Program-made: the position numbers and the translations under genes
The notes under the pieces: model-generated
Told to the model about the DNA's origin: nothing
The model's database searches: none
What the model saw: the letters and a program-made list of their open reading frames with translations, nothing else
Assembly (NCBI RefSeq): GCF_003837865.1
Contig: NZ_RQIS01000011.1
Coordinates: 19,236 to 83,235, forward strand
DNA: 64,000 nucleotides
Direction of reading: 5' to 3'
From: Paraburkholderia dinghuensis
GTDB lineage: Bacteria > Pseudomonadota > Gammaproteobacteria > Burkholderiales > Burkholderiaceae
In this document: piece after piece, positions 26,093 through 34,801 of the stretch
Layout: each line of letters begins with the position of its first letter
Numbering within the stretch: the stretch's first letter is position 1

Positions 26093-27724
26093 TCAGCGTC
26101 TCGCCACCTTGATGTCCGTGGCTTCGAGATCCCAGGTATCCGGCGTCTTGCCTTCGTCTCGCAACTGGTACTTGAGAACGCGACCTTGCGGGTTCTTGGG
26201 CAGCGTTTCGCGGAACTCGATGTAGCGCGGCAACGCGTAGTACGGCACGGCGTCCGTTGCCCAGTGAAACAGGGCTTCGGCTGTCACGGTGGAATCCGGG
26301 TTGAGAACGGCTGTGACCTTGACGTCATCCTCGCCCTTGTCCGACGGGACGGCATGCACGGCCACCTCGGCAATGTCGGGATGACGAGAAAACGCAGATT
26401 CCATTTCGAAGCTGGAGATATTCTCGCCGCGCCTGCGCAGATAGTCTTTTTTCCGGTCGACGAAGTAGAAGAACCCATCGTCGTCGAACTTGCCAATATC
26501 GCCTGTATGAAACCACAAGTTCCGCATCAGCTTGAGCGTGTCCTCCGGCCGGCGCCAGTAGCCCATGAACATCACATCGGGGTGGAGGGGACGGCAGACG
26601 ATTTCGCCTGCCTGATTCGCGGGCAGTTCGCGGTCGAGTTCGTCGACGACGCGGACGTCGAACTCGGGGATGCGCTTGCCCGAGGAGCCCGGTGCCGCAT
26701 ACTCGCCAGCCGGCAGCGACGTGATCACGCATGCCTCGGTCAGCCCGTAACCATTGCCGCCGACCTGCCTCGCGCCGAAGCGCTCGCGCCATATCTGTTT
26801 GGTCGCCTCGGTGAACGGGTTGCCGCGAACCGTATGGATCTGACCGAAGCACCGTTTCGCAGCTTCGTCGTCTGGCGCGTTGGCGAGCAGACCGCCCATT
26901 CCGCCAAGAATCGACGCGATGGTCGCGCCGCTGCGCTCGACCTCGGACCAGAACTTCGACACCGAAAAGCGCGACACGATGGCAACGCGTGCGCCCACGA
27001 GTATGTTCGAGAGCACGCCGACAGCAAGCGCGTTCATGTGAAAGAGCGGCAGCGGGGTGATTGTGATGTCGTTCGCCGTCGCCGGGCCTGCCCGCAACTG
27101 CTGGCGCGCGAGATTGCACATGAAGTTGTAGCTGATCATGCAGCCTTTGGACGGCCCGGTCGTACCCGACGTATAGATGAGGCTCGCGAGATCCCACGGA
27201 TTCGGCTTGCGGCTGAGCGGCGTGTCGTCGCTGCCGCGGTGCTCGTCGAGCGGCGCCAGTGTGAGCGCACCACATTTCTTGACCGTGGTGGTGTCACGAT
27301 AAAGCACGCGCCTGACTTCCTTGAGCTGATCGGCAACGGCTGCGATGCGTTCGACGTACTCACCCTCGCAGATGACGAGCAGTGCGCTCGCGTCGTCGAG
27401 CTGGTGACGCAGAAATTCGCCGCGCAGGGCCGTATTGATCGGCACGCTGACCGCGCACAGCTTGTTGATCGCGAGCCATGCGATCACGGCGTCGAGATTA
27501 TTGTCGAGCATCGTGACGACCGTCTGGCCCGCCGTCACGCCAAGCTCTGCGAGCGAATTGGCGAGACGGGTGGACAGCCGGTCGACCTGCGCATAGGTGT
27601 ACAGATCGCCCGAGAAGTCGAGCAACACCCGGTCCGGATGTGCGGCAACGGCTCGATCGAGTGCCGCAATAACGGTGTCCTGTTCGCCGAGCGACCAGGT
27701 GTCAGTTCTTCCGGTTCCTGCCAT
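26093..27724 (-). CDS. AMP-forming acyl-CoA ligase (CaiC-like)
   Basis: A 543-residue ANL-superfamily ligase that should activate a carboxylic acid to its CoA thioester. The ATP loop is SGTTGPSKG at residues 186-194. The YGLTEA motif, the HTGDIGKFDDDGFFYFVDRKKD hinge region and the terminal Lys in GRVLKYQLR are all present. It resembles carnitine/crotonobetaine-type ligases more than benzoate ligases, but such likeness does not fix the substrate. It is monocistronic, with a perfect palindrome 41 bases upstream of its start. It is a good candidate for the entry or mid-pathway CoA activation step. Confidence 0.9.
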   Translation of the reverse strand: MAGTGRTDTWSLGEQDTVIAALDRAVAAHPDRVLLDFSGDLYTYAQVDRLSTRLANSLAELGVTAGQTVVTMLDNNLDAVIAWLAINKLCAVSVPINTALRGEFLRHQLDDASALLVICEGEYVERIAAVADQLKEVRRVLYRDTTTVKKCGALTLAPLDEHRGSDDTPLSRKPNPWDLASLIYTSGTTGPSKGCMISYNFMCNLARQQLRAGPATANDITITPLPLFHMNALAVGVLSNILVGARVAIVSRFSVSKFWSEVERSGATIASILGGMGGLLANAPDDEAAKRCFGQIHTVRGNPFTEATKQIWRERFGARQVGGNGYGLTEACVITSLPAGEYAAPGSSGKRIPEFDVRVVDELDRELPANQAGEIVCRPLHPDVMFMGYWRRPEDTLKLMRNLWFHTGDIGKFDDDGFFYFVDRKKDYLRRRGENISSFEMESAFSRHPDIAEVAVHAVPSDKGEDDVKVTAVLNPDSTVTAEALFHWATDAVPYYALPRYIEFRETLPKNPQGRVLKYQLRDEGKTPDTWDLEATDIKVARR

Positions 27725-27764
27725 ATCGTCGTCTCCGATAGCGATGCGGGCGCTTTGTCACTTG

Positions 27765-27780
27765 ATTCTGATTTCAGAAT
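27765..27780. promoter_or_regulatory. Perfect 16-bp palindrome ATTCTGA-TT-TCAGAAT
   Basis: Seven-base arms flank a 2-base centre, 41 bases upstream of the CoA ligase start codon and 74 bases before the divergent TetR gene. The ATTCT-N6-AGAAT core recurs at 44426-44441 upstream of the IclR gene. IclR- or TetR-type binding is possible. Confidence 0.45.
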
Positions 27781-27853
27781 GGGATTCTAGTATTTACATC
27801 GTCATTGCGGTCTGCGGATAAACCCGAACACTTTTTGCAAATCTATTCAAATT

Positions 27854-28648
27854 ATGTCGAAGAATCTCACACCAACGAAGGCGGCCGCAGCGGTCCGGCA
27901 TGTCACTGGCGATGACAGGTCCAGCCCGGAATCCGCCGCAAGAAAGGGCCCGCGGGGCAAGCGCCTTGCAGCCGACGGGACACTGACGGCCGGGCGCCGG
28001 GTGGCGAGGGTGGAGGACAATGCCGGCGCGGTGCCGGCGGCGCCAGCGCCGCGCCGGCGCCGCAGCAACCGGCGCTCCGAGCAGACCATCGAGAACATCT
28101 TTGCTGCGACGGAGAAGATCGTGCTCAAGTCCGGCGCAGAGCGCATTTCGATCCTGGAAGTCTGCGAAAACGCCGGTATTTCACGCGGCACCTTCTATCG
28201 TTACTTCGCGTCGCAGGAAGAACTGCTGGAAGGGTTTTCGCGGCATCGGCGCGAACAGTTCCACCGCACGACCGCGGCGTTGCTGGAGTCGTACGAGGAC
28301 CCCGACCAGCGCTTCGTCGCGCTCGTTCACTATCTGCACGATTACCTGAAAGTCGGCAACCCGCGGCGCCTATTCGTCGTCGCGCCAGAGTTCGCGCTGC
28401 GCTTCTACAAGCGGATCTTTCACGACTCGGCGATCCGCTTTCAGGTGCTGCTCGCGCCGGTGTTTGAGGTTTGGGACAGTCGCCTCGGCGTGAAGCTCGA
28501 TAGTGAGCTGATTTGCGATCTGATCATCCGCTTCGTGATGAGCGAGCAGATTATCGACAGCCAGGCGGATCTCGACGAGATGCCGCGTCGAATCGGACGG
28601 TTGATCGACGCGCTGCGATTTGGCGGTCTGACGCGGGCGAGACGCTAG
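27854..28648 (+). CDS. TetR-family regulator with long basic N-terminal extension
   Basis: A 264-residue protein. The TetR helix-turn-helix begins only at about residue 72 (RSEQTIENIFAATEKIVLKS, then ISILEVCENAGISRGTFYRY). It is preceded by a low-complexity Ala/Arg-rich tail (AAPAPRRRRSNRR region). Usual TetR proteins are about 200 residues, so the tail is extra or the true start lies further in; no better start is obvious. It is divergent from the CoA ligase and just upstream of the catabolic operon at 28,825, whose promoter carries the shared dyad. That makes it the leading candidate for the cluster repressor, by position only. Confidence 0.85.
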   Translation: MSKNLTPTKAAAAVRHVTGDDRSSPESAARKGPRGKRLAADGTLTAGRRVARVEDNAGAVPAAPAPRRRRSNRRSEQTIENIFAATEKIVLKSGAERISILEVCENAGISRGTFYRYFASQEELLEGFSRHRREQFHRTTAALLESYEDPDQRFVALVHYLHDYLKVGNPRRLFVVAPEFALRFYKRIFHDSAIRFQVLLAPVFEVWDSRLGVKLDSELICDLIIRFVMSEQIIDSQADLDEMPRRIGRLIDALRFGGLTRARR

Positions 28649-28677
28649 CGGGCAATGCGCCGACAATTAAGTTAAAC

Positions 28678-28694
28678 ACATTTGCATTAAATGA
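28678..28694. promoter_or_regulatory. Putative shared operator before the 28.8-kb operon (ACAT-N9-ATGA)
   Basis: ACAT and ATGA stand 9 bases apart, one mismatch from the form seen at 20,951, 48,041 and 56,826. TTAA precedes the left half as in other sites. It lies 130 bases before the amidohydrolase start and 29 bases after the TetR stop. Confidence 0.4.
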
Positions 28695-28824
28695 CCAATA
28701 TTGGCATGATGACGACAGTCTGAGCGGCTTCGCGTATCCGGTTGTCGTGTGTCCGGAGACGGGGCCCGCCCGGTACGGGTCTTTCTTCTACACATCTGCG
28801 CCGCCACGGGCGCAAGGAGACAAC

Positions 28825-29910
28825 ATGCTCATCGACCTTCATGCTCACGCACCGCATCCGGGCTATTACAACCAGCACCCTCACTGGGGGCCCTTTTTTG
28901 AACGGCACGAAGATGGCGACGTCAAGCTCCGTGTAGGCGACTGGATCCTGACACTGGGTTCGCCCGAACGTAAGGCGCTCGTGCGCGCGGGTAAGGGGCC
29001 GACGCTCGAGGAGTATCAGGCGCGCTGGGCCGACCCGAAGGTGCGGCTTGCTGGCATGGATGCAGCAGGCCAGAACGCGCAGGTCGTATCGGTGCCCTCG
29101 CATTGCTACATGTACTGGGCAGAGAAGGAGTTCTCTGTGCCGTTCGCGACGAAGGTCAACGATACGCTGGCCGAATACTGCTCGGCGGCACCCGACCGGC
29201 TGATGTTCTGGGCGCATGCCGCACTGAATGCGCCCGAACAGGCCGCGCTCGAACTGCGCCGGGCTTGCACCGAGCTGGGTGCAAAGGGGCTCGTGGCCGG
29301 TGGTGCGAATTTCGGCGGTCTCGAGTTCGATTCGCCTGAACTCGACCCTGTCTGGAAAGCGCTTTGCGATCTCGACCTGCCGATGTTCATTCACGGCTAT
29401 AACCAGTCGGTCACCTGGGGCAAGAAGGCTAACGACGACCGTTACGAAACGACCGCGATCGTTGGCATGCAGTACGACGAGACGCGCTGTTTCTGGAACC
29501 TTGTCTGCGGCGGCGTGCTGGATCGCTTTCCCGACCTGAAGGTCTATATCACGCACGGCGGCGGCTATGTTCCCTATCAGCTCGGTCGCCTGGCACAGTG
29601 CAACGGCAATCTCGACGTCGCGCACAACAAGAAGCCGGTGCTGGAGTATCTGAAGAAGAACTTCTACTTCGACGTCGAGTTGCACGAAATTCCGATGCGT
29701 CAGGCACTGATCGACATCATCGGCGCTGACCGCGTGCTCTACGGTAGCAACTTCGGTGGCAGTGACGCCGTGCGTCACGACCTGACTGAGGGGCTGCGCC
29801 TTTCGGACGACGACCTGCAGAAGATCCGCTGGAAGAATGCGTGCGAGCTGTTGCATCTCAATCCTGCGAAGATCGGCGCGCCCGCGAAGAAGCAGGCGGT
29901 AAGCGCATGA
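28825..29910 (+). CDS. Amidohydrolase-2 (ACMSD-like) family protein, small form
   Basis: The 361-residue protein opens with the metal-binding HxH motif (MLIDLHAHAPHPG), as in 2-amino-3-carboxymuconate-6-semialdehyde decarboxylase and related aryl decarboxylases. A further His lies in MFIHGYNQSV, another in YITHGGGYVPYQ, and a late YGSNFGGSD replaces the usual Asp segment. The ATG follows AAGGAG. It heads a forward operon with FAH, HADH, thiolase, CMD and P450 genes, and its stop overlaps the FAH start. A related gene is at 61,870. Decarboxylation of an aromatic or ring-cleaved acid is the best guess. Confidence 0.82.
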   Translation: MLIDLHAHAPHPGYYNQHPHWGPFFERHEDGDVKLRVGDWILTLGSPERKALVRAGKGPTLEEYQARWADPKVRLAGMDAAGQNAQVVSVPSHCYMYWAEKEFSVPFATKVNDTLAEYCSAAPDRLMFWAHAALNAPEQAALELRRACTELGAKGLVAGGANFGGLEFDSPELDPVWKALCDLDLPMFIHGYNQSVTWGKKANDDRYETTAIVGMQYDETRCFWNLVCGGVLDRFPDLKVYITHGGGYVPYQLGRLAQCNGNLDVAHNKKPVLEYLKKNFYFDVELHEIPMRQALIDIIGADRVLYGSNFGGSDAVRHDLTEGLRLSDDDLQKIRWKNACELLHLNPAKIGAPAKKQAVSA

Positions 29911-30758
29911 AGCTCGCGCGCTGCAGCGACGGCGGCACGCCATTCTGGGCCGTGGTCGACGTGGCTCGCGTCGCACTGAGGCCGATCGCTGGTGGCCCCG
30001 CAGACTGGGGGCCGGCACTCGCGCGAGGCGAAGGGGAGCGTGCGCTGACGTTCACCGGACCGGAGCGGCCGCTCGCGGGCGTGCGATTGCTTGCGCCGAT
30101 CGAACCCACGAACCGCGTCGTGGTGGCCGGCGCGAACTACGTGAAGCATCTGAAAGCCGATTTCGGCATGCGTAGCCACAGCCAGCCGGTCGCGTTCCTG
30201 AAGGCCTACGGCGCGCTGATCGGCGCTCACGACCCGATCCGCTACCCGCCGCTCACGAAGGAACTCGATCACGAAGTCGAACTGGTCGCGGTGATCGGCG
30301 CGGAGAAGATCGACCGCAACGATCCGCTTTCGAGCGTGCTCGGCTACACGGTGGGCAACGACGTGAGCGCCCGCGACCTTCAGCGTAGCGGTCCGCCGGG
30401 TGTCGGGATGGATCTGTTTGCGGCGAAAAGCCAGGACCGATCCACGGGCCTCGGCCCGTGGATCGTGACACGCGACGAATTTCCGGACGGCAGCCCAGTG
30501 CTGCGCATGACGCTCAAGGTGAATGGCGAAACACGGCAGGACGCGTCGTGCGGCGAGATGACATGGAACGTGGCCGAGCTGGTGCGCTTCGTCGACGAGC
30601 GATCGAGCTTCGCGCCGGGCGATGTGCTGTTCACCGGTTCGCCCGAAGGCACGGGACAGGGTACCGGTCGATTTCTCAATCCGGGCGACGTCGTGGAGGC
30701 GGAGATCGAGGGCATCGGCACGCTGCGCAACGTCGTGACCGTGATCGAATCAGCATGA
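29907..30758 (+). CDS. Fumarylacetoacetate hydrolase-family protein
   Basis: A 283-residue FAH-fold enzyme. Metal ligands are expected in DHEVELVAVIG and in GYTVGNDVSARD. PVAFLKAYGALIGAHDPI and the terminal GDVVEAEIEGIGTLRN are hallmarks of 2-hydroxyhepta-2,4-diene-1,7-dioate isomerase-like and acylpyruvate hydrolase-like members. The start overlaps the amidohydrolase stop as ATGA, so the two are translationally coupled and may act in sequence. Ring-cleavage product hydrolysis or isomerisation is likely. Confidence 0.87.
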   Translation: MKLARCSDGGTPFWAVVDVARVALRPIAGGPADWGPALARGEGERALTFTGPERPLAGVRLLAPIEPTNRVVVAGANYVKHLKADFGMRSHSQPVAFLKAYGALIGAHDPIRYPPLTKELDHEVELVAVIGAEKIDRNDPLSSVLGYTVGNDVSARDLQRSGPPGVGMDLFAAKSQDRSTGLGPWIVTRDEFPDGSPVLRMTLKVNGETRQDASCGEMTWNVAELVRFVDERSSFAPGDVLFTGSPEGTGQGTGRFLNPGDVVEAEIEGIGTLRNVVTVIESA

Positions 30759-30771
30759 GGGGAGAACAGGG

Positions 30772-31674
30772 ATGACATTGAGGAACAACAAGGTCGTGGT
30801 GGCAGGCGCGGGGTTGATGGGCACGGGCATTGCACACGCGTTCACGAGTTCGGGCTTTTCGACTGCGCTGGTCGACACCGACGGCAACGCGCTCGAGCGT
30901 GCTCGCCAGGCGATTGGCAAGGTGCTCGACGATGGCGTCCGGCTCGGCAAGATTCAGGCGGCCGACGCGCAAGCCGCCCTGGGCCGGCTGTCGCTCGAGC
31001 GCGAGCTGACGAAGGGCGCGGCGGGTGCCCAGCTGCTGGTCGAGACCGTGACGGAAAAGCTGCCCGTCAAGCAGGCGGTGCTGGCCGAGGCAGCGGCGGT
31101 GATGGCGGATGAGGCAATCTACGCGACCAACACTTCGGCGCTCAGCGTGACGGAAATCGCAACGGCCGTGACGAAGCCGGAACGCGTGATCGGCATGCAC
31201 TTCTTCAATCCGGTCCACAAGATGAAGCTGGTCGAGCTCGTGCGCGGGCTCGCGACCAGCGACGAAACGGTGGCCGTCACGCGTGAATACTCGGACGCGA
31301 TCGGCAAGACCTCGATCATCGTCAACGAAGCGCCGGGCCTTACGACGAGCCGCATGTCGGCGCTGCTCGGCAATGAGGCAATGTGGATGCTCCAGGATGG
31401 CACCGCAAGCGCCGAGGACATCGATACCGCCCTGCGTCTCGGCTTCAATCATCCGATGGGGCCGCTCGAACTCGGCGACCTTACCGGCTGGGATACACGC
31501 CTGTCCGTGCTGAAGTATCTGCATCAGACGCTTGGCGAGAAGTTCCGGCCATGTCCGCTCATCATCAAGATGGTGGCGGCGGGGCGTCTCGGCCGCAAGA
31601 CCGGGCACGGTGTCTATCGCTACGAGGACGGACAGCGTGTGCCCGGCTCGGGCCTCAAGGGGAGCGTGCTATGA
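30772..31674 (+). CDS. 3-hydroxyacyl-CoA dehydrogenase
   Basis: A 300-residue monofunctional enzyme that oxidises 3-hydroxyacyl-CoA with NAD+. The Rossmann loop VVVAGAGLMGTGIAHAFTSSG opens the protein, the catalytic His is in HFFNPVHKMKLVEL, and GRKTGHGVYRYEDG closes the helical domain. It lies 13 bases after the FAH gene and overlaps the thiolase start as ATGA. Together with the thiolase it forms a complete final beta-oxidation pair. Confidence 0.93.
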   Translation: MTLRNNKVVVAGAGLMGTGIAHAFTSSGFSTALVDTDGNALERARQAIGKVLDDGVRLGKIQAADAQAALGRLSLERELTKGAAGAQLLVETVTEKLPVKQAVLAEAAAVMADEAIYATNTSALSVTEIATAVTKPERVIGMHFFNPVHKMKLVELVRGLATSDETVAVTREYSDAIGKTSIIVNEAPGLTTSRMSALLGNEAMWMLQDGTASAEDIDTALRLGFNHPMGPLELGDLTGWDTRLSVLKYLHQTLGEKFRPCPLIIKMVAAGRLGRKTGHGVYRYEDGQRVPGSGLKGSVL

Positions 31675-32846
31675 CGCATGACGTCGTCATCGTGGATGCC
31701 GTGCGTACGCCGATCGGCAAGTTCCGCGGCGCACTCGCCGGCGTGCGCGCCGATCATCTCGGCGCGTTCGTCATCGATCAGCTGATCCAGCGCGCGGGCC
31801 TGAAACCGCAGGCCGTCAACGACGTCGTGTTCGGCTGCGTTACGCAGATCGGCGAGCAGTCGGCGAACATCGCCCGGACCTCGGTGCTCGGTGCCGGCTG
31901 GCCCGAGACCATCTCGGGCCTGACGATCGACCGCAAGTGCGGGTCCGGCGAAGAGGCGGTCCACATTGCCGCGGGCCAGATCGCATTCGGCGCTGCCGAT
32001 GTGATCGTCGCGGGCGGCGCGGAGAGCATGAGCCGCGTGCCGATGGGGAGCAACCGCGATCTGCACGGCGAAGCGTTTGGCTGGATGGCGAGCGAGCGCT
32101 TCGAGCTGACGAGCCAGGGCGAAGCGGCGGAGCGCCTGTGTGATCGCTGGGGGCTCACCCGCGCGCAACTGGACGCGTACTCGGTCGAGAGCCATCGCCG
32201 CGCGGCTGCGGCGGCAGCCGAAGGCCGGTTCGCACGCGAAATCGTGCCGGTACCGGTCGACCGGCTGCGCGAGAAGTCGCTCGAAGGCGAGGCGGCGCTC
32301 CTTGCCGCTGACGAGACGATCCGTCCGGGAACGAACAGCGACAAGCTCGCCACGTTGAAGACGAGCTTTCGCAGCGACGGGCGCTTGACGGCCGGCAACT
32401 CGTCGCAGATCTCGGACGGGGCGGCCGCGCTCTTGCTGATGTCGTCGGACAAGGCGCGCAGGCTCGGCGTCAAAGCGCGCGCACGCGTGCGTGCGGTGAC
32501 GACCGTCGGCTCAAACCCGACGTTGATGCTGACCGGCCCGATCCTGGCGACGCACAAGGTGCTGGAAAAGGCAGGACTCGGGCTGAGCGACATCGATCTG
32601 TTCGAGATCAACGAGGCCTTCGCGCCAGTGCCGCTCGTCTGGATGAAGGAGTTTGGCGTGCCGCATGCGAAGGTCAACGTGAACGGCGGCGCGATCGCCC
32701 TCGGTCATCCGTTAGGCGCGAGTGGCGCACGCATCATGACGACGATGCTGCACGAACTTGAGCGCCGCGGCGCCCGCTATGGCCTGCAGGCGATCTGTTG
32801 CGCTGGCGGCATGGGCACGGCGACGGTCATCGAACGGCTCGATTGA
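31671..32846 (+). CDS. Acetyl-CoA acyltransferase (thiolase)
   Basis: A 391-residue canonical thiolase. The nucleophilic Cys is in DRKCGSGEEAVH, the second catalytic region is GHPLGASGARI, and the C-terminal Cys is in CCAGGMGTATV. It should cleave a 3-ketoacyl-CoA with CoA and release acetyl-CoA or a related unit. It contrasts with the thiolase-like protein at 16,000, which has no such Cys. It is coupled to the HADH gene by a 4-base overlap. Confidence 0.93.
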   Translation: MTHDVVIVDAVRTPIGKFRGALAGVRADHLGAFVIDQLIQRAGLKPQAVNDVVFGCVTQIGEQSANIARTSVLGAGWPETISGLTIDRKCGSGEEAVHIAAGQIAFGAADVIVAGGAESMSRVPMGSNRDLHGEAFGWMASERFELTSQGEAAERLCDRWGLTRAQLDAYSVESHRRAAAAAAEGRFAREIVPVPVDRLREKSLEGEAALLAADETIRPGTNSDKLATLKTSFRSDGRLTAGNSSQISDGAAALLLMSSDKARRLGVKARARVRAVTTVGSNPTLMLTGPILATHKVLEKAGLGLSDIDLFEINEAFAPVPLVWMKEFGVPHAKVNVNGGAIALGHPLGASGARIMTTMLHELERRGARYGLQAICCAGGMGTATVIERLD

Positions 32847-32880
32847 GCCTGTACGCAACGCCCGATGTCGAGGAGAAGTT

Positions 32881-33390
32881 ATGGCCTTGCTGCCGCTGAT
32901 TCCGCTGGCGCAGTTCCCGGAAGGCCTCGCCGACGCGGTGCGGCGCGGGCTGAGCACACGCATGCTGAGCTCGACCACGCCGGTCCAGGTTTGGGCGCAC
33001 CGTCCCGAAGTCGCGGCGGCCTGGCTTGTCGCGCTCGATCAGATGCACAACCACGGCGTACTCGACGAACGGCTGCGCGAGCTCGTGAGACTGCGCATTG
33101 CATCGTTCACGACGTGTCGCGCCTGCCAGACAGCGCGCAAATCCGCCACGGTGACCGATGCCGATCTGGCGTGCCTGGCGTCGTCCGACCCGCGTTTCAG
33201 TGAGGCGGAGCGCGTCGCGCTGCGGTTCGCGGAACTGTTCGCGTCCGATCCGCTTGCAATCGACGAAGCGATATTCGCGGATCTTGGCGCGTGGTTCAGC
33301 GTGCCGCAGATCGTCGAACTCAATATGTTCTGCGCGCTGATGCTGGCGGGCGGGCGCATGACCCAGGCCCAGCGGGCCTATGAAGAGTGA
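32881..33390 (+). CDS. Carboxymuconolactone decarboxylase/AhpD-like protein
   Basis: The 169-residue all-helical protein carries the AhpD-like core LRELVRLRIASFTTCRACQTAR, with a CxxC-type pair that suggests thiol redox activity rather than true muconolactone decarboxylation. The second half (SEAERVALRFAELF) is typical of the family. It stands between the thiolase and P450 genes in the operon. Protection against peroxide formed by uncoupled oxygenases is one possible role; a decarboxylase function is the other. Confidence 0.8.
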   Translation: MALLPLIPLAQFPEGLADAVRRGLSTRMLSSTTPVQVWAHRPEVAAAWLVALDQMHNHGVLDERLRELVRLRIASFTTCRACQTARKSATVTDADLACLASSDPRFSEAERVALRFAELFASDPLAIDEAIFADLGAWFSVPQIVELNMFCALMLAGGRMTQAQRAYEE

Positions 33391-33435
33391 CGCGCGCGGC
33401 GTGCAGCGCGAACGACAACAGTAATGGAGACCGGA

Positions 33436-34713
33436 ATGACAAGCCCCGCCAAGTCGACCGCACTCGAAAGTGCATTTGAAAACGCTGCGAGCAACTATCG
33501 CGGCAGCGACGTCGATCTGAACGCGATTTATCGCGACATGCGCAGGAACTCGCCCGTGATCGCGCAGGACTTCATGGCAAGCCTCGGGGTGCCCAATATC
33601 GCGAAGCTCGACCCGAACCGGCCGACCTTCACGCTGTTCAAGTACAAGGACGTGATGTCCGTGCTGCGTGACGCGGCGAACTTCACGAGCGGCTTTATCG
33701 CCGAAGGGCTGGGGGCGTTCTTCGACGGCCTGATCCTGACCGGCATGGACGGTGAAGCGCATCGCCGTGCGCGCGCGCTGCTGCAGCCGGTGTTTCTTCC
33801 GGAGGTGGTGAACCGGTGGCGCGAATCGAAGATGGAGCCGATCGTGCGCAACGAGTTCATCGGTCCCATGGTGCCGCAGCGGCGGGCCGACCTGACGCAT
33901 TTCGGCCTGCATTTTCCGATTCGCCTGATCTATTCGCTGATCGGCTTCGCGGACGACCGGCCGGAGCGGGTCGAGCAGTACGCCGCGTGGGCGCTGGCGA
34001 TTCTGGCCGGGCCGCAGGTCGATGCGGAAAAGGCCGCGATCGCGCGCAAGGCCGCGATGGAAGCGGCCGAGGCGCTCTATGCGGCGATCCGGAGCGAAGT
34101 TGCCGTAGTGCGCGCGAAAGGCGCGGAGGGGGAGGATCTCATTTCCCGCCTGATCCGCGCGGAATACGAGGGACGCCATCTCGACGACCACGACATCGCG
34201 ACGTTCGTGCGCTCATTGCTGCCAGCAGCGGGCGAGACTACGACGCGCACGTTCGGCTCGCTGATGACGCTGTTGCTCGAACGGCCGGCGCTGCTCGAGC
34301 GCGTGAAGGCGGATCGCAGCCTCGTGCCCAAAGCGATCGATGAAGCGGTGCGCTTCGAGCCGGTCGCCACCTTCAAGGTGCGTCAGGCCGCGGTCGATAC
34401 AGAGATCGGCGGCGTGCCCATCCCGAAGGGCGCGATGGTGCAATGCATTGTTTCGTCGGCGAACCGCGACGAAGAGGTGTTCGAGAACAGCGAGACGTTC
34501 GACATCGATCGCAAGCCAAAGCCCTCGTTCGGTTTCGGATTCGGGCCGCACATGTGCATCGGGCAGTTCATCGCGAAGGTCGAGCTGCAGGTCGCGGTCA
34601 ACGCGATTCTCGATCTGCTGCCTAACCTTCGCCTCGATCCGGACCGGTCGCCGCCGAAGATCATCGGCGCGCAGTTGCGCGGGCCCGATGCGGTGCATGT
34701 GGTGTGGGATTGA
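33436..34713 (+). CDS. Cytochrome P450 monooxygenase (main cluster)
   Basis: A 425-residue soluble P450, paralogue of the enzyme at 4,761. The heme loop FGFGPHMCIG puts the ligand at Cys374; PAAGETTTRTFG is the I-helix and EAVR the ExxR motif. The ATG at 33436 has GGAG 5 bases before it; an in-frame ATG at 33424 is possible. It ends the forward operon that starts with the amidohydrolase. Electron supply probably comes from the putidaredoxin-like ferredoxin at 37,090. Confidence 0.93.
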   Translation: MTSPAKSTALESAFENAASNYRGSDVDLNAIYRDMRRNSPVIAQDFMASLGVPNIAKLDPNRPTFTLFKYKDVMSVLRDAANFTSGFIAEGLGAFFDGLILTGMDGEAHRRARALLQPVFLPEVVNRWRESKMEPIVRNEFIGPMVPQRRADLTHFGLHFPIRLIYSLIGFADDRPERVEQYAAWALAILAGPQVDAEKAAIARKAAMEAAEALYAAIRSEVAVVRAKGAEGEDLISRLIRAEYEGRHLDDHDIATFVRSLLPAAGETTTRTFGSLMTLLLERPALLERVKADRSLVPKAIDEAVRFEPVATFKVRQAAVDTEIGGVPIPKGAMVQCIVSSANRDEEVFENSETFDIDRKPKPSFGFGFGPHMCIGQFIAKVELQVAVNAILDLLPNLRLDPDRSPPKIIGAQLRGPDAVHVVWD

Positions 34714-34756
34714 GCGGTAGTCCGGCGATGCCGGGGAGCCGGCGCTTCCCGGCGAA

Positions 34757-34785
34757 CATTCGCGCTTTGACTCTGCGCGCGAATG
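34757..34785. terminator. Hairpin between convergent P450 and CoA-transferase genes
   Basis: CATTCGCGC and GCGCGAATG pair perfectly (9 bp) around an 11-base loop, 44 bases after the P450 stop and 17 bases before the CoA-transferase stop. There is no T run, so the call rests on structure and location. Confidence 0.5.
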
Positions 34786-34801
34786 AGCGTCGTCTGCGTC
34801 G

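Noticed and set aside
26000..27790. 596-codon forward frame opposite the CoA ligase
   Set aside because: The ligase motifs are on the reverse strand; the forward frame is a codon shadow and would also cross the hairpin at 26,017.
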